NCBI GenBank assembly: GCA_934426285.1
Contig: CAKRYE010000040.1
Location: 1 to 17,192 of the forward strand
Length of the DNA: 17,192 bases
Origin: an uncultured Blautia sp.
Lineage (GTDB): Bacteria; Bacillota; Clostridia; Lachnospirales; Lachnospiraceae
Reading direction: 5' to 3'
The notes below the pieces were generated by a model that had not been told where the DNA came from, ran no database searches, and worked only from the letters and a program-made list of their open reading frames with translations. The position numbers and the translations under genes were made by a program. Positions 16,514 through 17,192 of the stretch are shown here, in pieces (within the stretch, counting starts at the first letter, position 1; the number at the start of each line of letters is the position of its first letter).

Positions 16514-17192
16514 TCCGAGACATTACAATAGGACAGTATTATCCTGCAGATTCCGTTCTGCACAAAATGGACCCCAGAGCAAAGCTGGTAGGTACGCTGG
16601 TGTTCATCATTTCTGTCTTTGTGTTCCATACATTTCCGGGATATGCAGTGGCAACTATATTTCTGGCAGCAATGATCATTCTTTCTAAAGTACCTTTGAA
16701 ATTTATGTTCAAGGGACTGAAGGCAATCGTAATGCTTCTTATGATCACAGTGGTATTTAATATCTTCCTGACACCCGGAAAGGTTCTCTGGCAGTGGGGA
16801 ATCCTGCATGTGACAGAGGAGGGCCTGAAGCTGGCTGGCAGAATGGCCATCCGCCTGACCTATCTGGTAATCGGTTCTTCCCTTATGACGCTGACTACCA
16901 CACCCAATCAGCTTACAGATGGCTTGGAACGACTTCTCAGACCGTTGAATAAGCTTCATGTGCCAATCCATGAGATTGCCATGATGATGTCTATTGCGTT
17001 GCGTTTTATTCCAATCCTTCTGGAGGAAACAGATAAGATTATGAAAGCGCAGATTGCCCGTGGTGCAGACTTTGAGAATGGGAATATAATCCAGAGAGCC
17101 AAAAATATGGTACCTCTTCTGGTACCGCTGTTTATCTCAGCATTCCGAAGAGCTAACGATCTGGCAATGGCCATGGAAGCAAGATGCTACCA
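16510..17192 (+). CDS. ecfT: ECF transporter transmembrane protein EcfT (3' truncated)
   Basis: An open frame of 227 codons starts at ATG 16510 and runs off the window without a stop. The N-terminus [25 protein letters not shown] is typical of EcfT, followed by hydrophobic segments (VGTLVFIISVFVF, AVATIFLAAMIIL, IVMLLMITVVFNIF, LTYLVIGSSLMTL). The long cytoplasmic helices that couple to the ATPases carry the two Ala-Arg motifs: AQIARGADFE and, near the window end, AMEARCY. EcfT links the EcfA1/EcfA2 ATPases to interchangeable substrate-binding S-components. It overlaps ecfA2 by 4 nt, and GGGAGG lies upstream. Missing are roughly the last 40 residues, judged from the usual ~265-residue length. 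No S-component gene is visible, as expected for a shared (group II) module. Confidence 0.95.
   Translation, partial: MIRDITIGQYYPADSVLHKMDPRAKLVGTLVFIISVFVFHTFPGYAVATIFLAAMIILSKVPLKFMFKGLKAIVMLLMITVVFNIFLTPGKVLWQWGILHVTEEGLKLAGRMAIRLTYLVIGSSLMTLTTTPNQLTDGLERLLRPLNKLHVPIHEIAMMMSIALRFIPILLEETDKIMKAQIARGADFENGNIIQRAKNMVPLLVPLFISAFRRANDLAMAMEARCY

Noticed and set aside
1..17192. Mobile elements, phage genes, CRISPR arrays, tRNA or rRNA genes
   Set aside because: I looked for transposase or integrase motifs, regularly spaced repeats, terminal inverted repeats and clover-leaf-like sequences and saw none; gene content is chromosomal throughout.

Overview
The window looks like chromosomal DNA from a Clostridia member, most likely a gut-type Lachnospiraceae. 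The reasons are strong AGGAGG ribosome-binding sites, moderately AT-rich coding sequence, Gram-positive partner-switching proteins, a YitT/DUF2179 protein, and a tig-clpP-clpX-lon-engB block followed by an energy-coupling factor (ECF) transporter module. The family assignment is inference. Nearly all genes read on the + strand. I see no mobile elements, CRISPR arrays, tRNAs or rRNAs.

Region 1 (1-1006): the 3' end of a YitT-family membrane protein converges on a minus-strand CYTH-domain (triphosphate tunnel) protein. They share a hairpin between their ends. The CYTH gene is divergent from the next block.

Region 2 (1007-8084) is the most interesting part. It holds a partner-switching set: a STAS anti-anti-sigma-like antagonist (1007-1303), a membrane PP2C/SpoIIE phosphatase with an external sensor region and HAMP (5407-7074), and an RsbW/SpoIIAB-like HATPase kinase (7078-7485). 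Between them lie a soluble DUF2156 (MprF synthase-domain-like) protein with a cysteine cluster (1512-2471) and a 983-residue protein (2477-5428). The latter joins a propeller-like ectodomain, a second sensor-like ectodomain and a full major facilitator (MFS) module. The STAS gene has its own candidate promoter and a strong terminator. The other four or five genes form a tight operon behind a good sigma-A-type promoter, ending with a DJ-1/PfpI gene. No sigma factor is present in the window. I infer that the membrane phosphatase senses an envelope signal and dephosphorylates the STAS protein against the kinase, but the target is unknown.

Region 3 (8085-13952) is the protein-folding and proteolysis block: trigger factor behind a structured leader, ClpP, a strong intrinsic terminator, ClpX and Lon. 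All catalytic motifs appear intact.

Region 4 (13953-17192) holds the ribosome-assembly GTPase EngB/YsxC, then the ECF ATPases EcfA1 and EcfA2 and the transmembrane EcfT, which runs off the window end. Start codons were moved inward from the longest reading frame for the STAS, DUF2156, DJ-1 and EcfA1 genes, because the Shine-Dalgarno sequence and family alignment favour the internal ATG.
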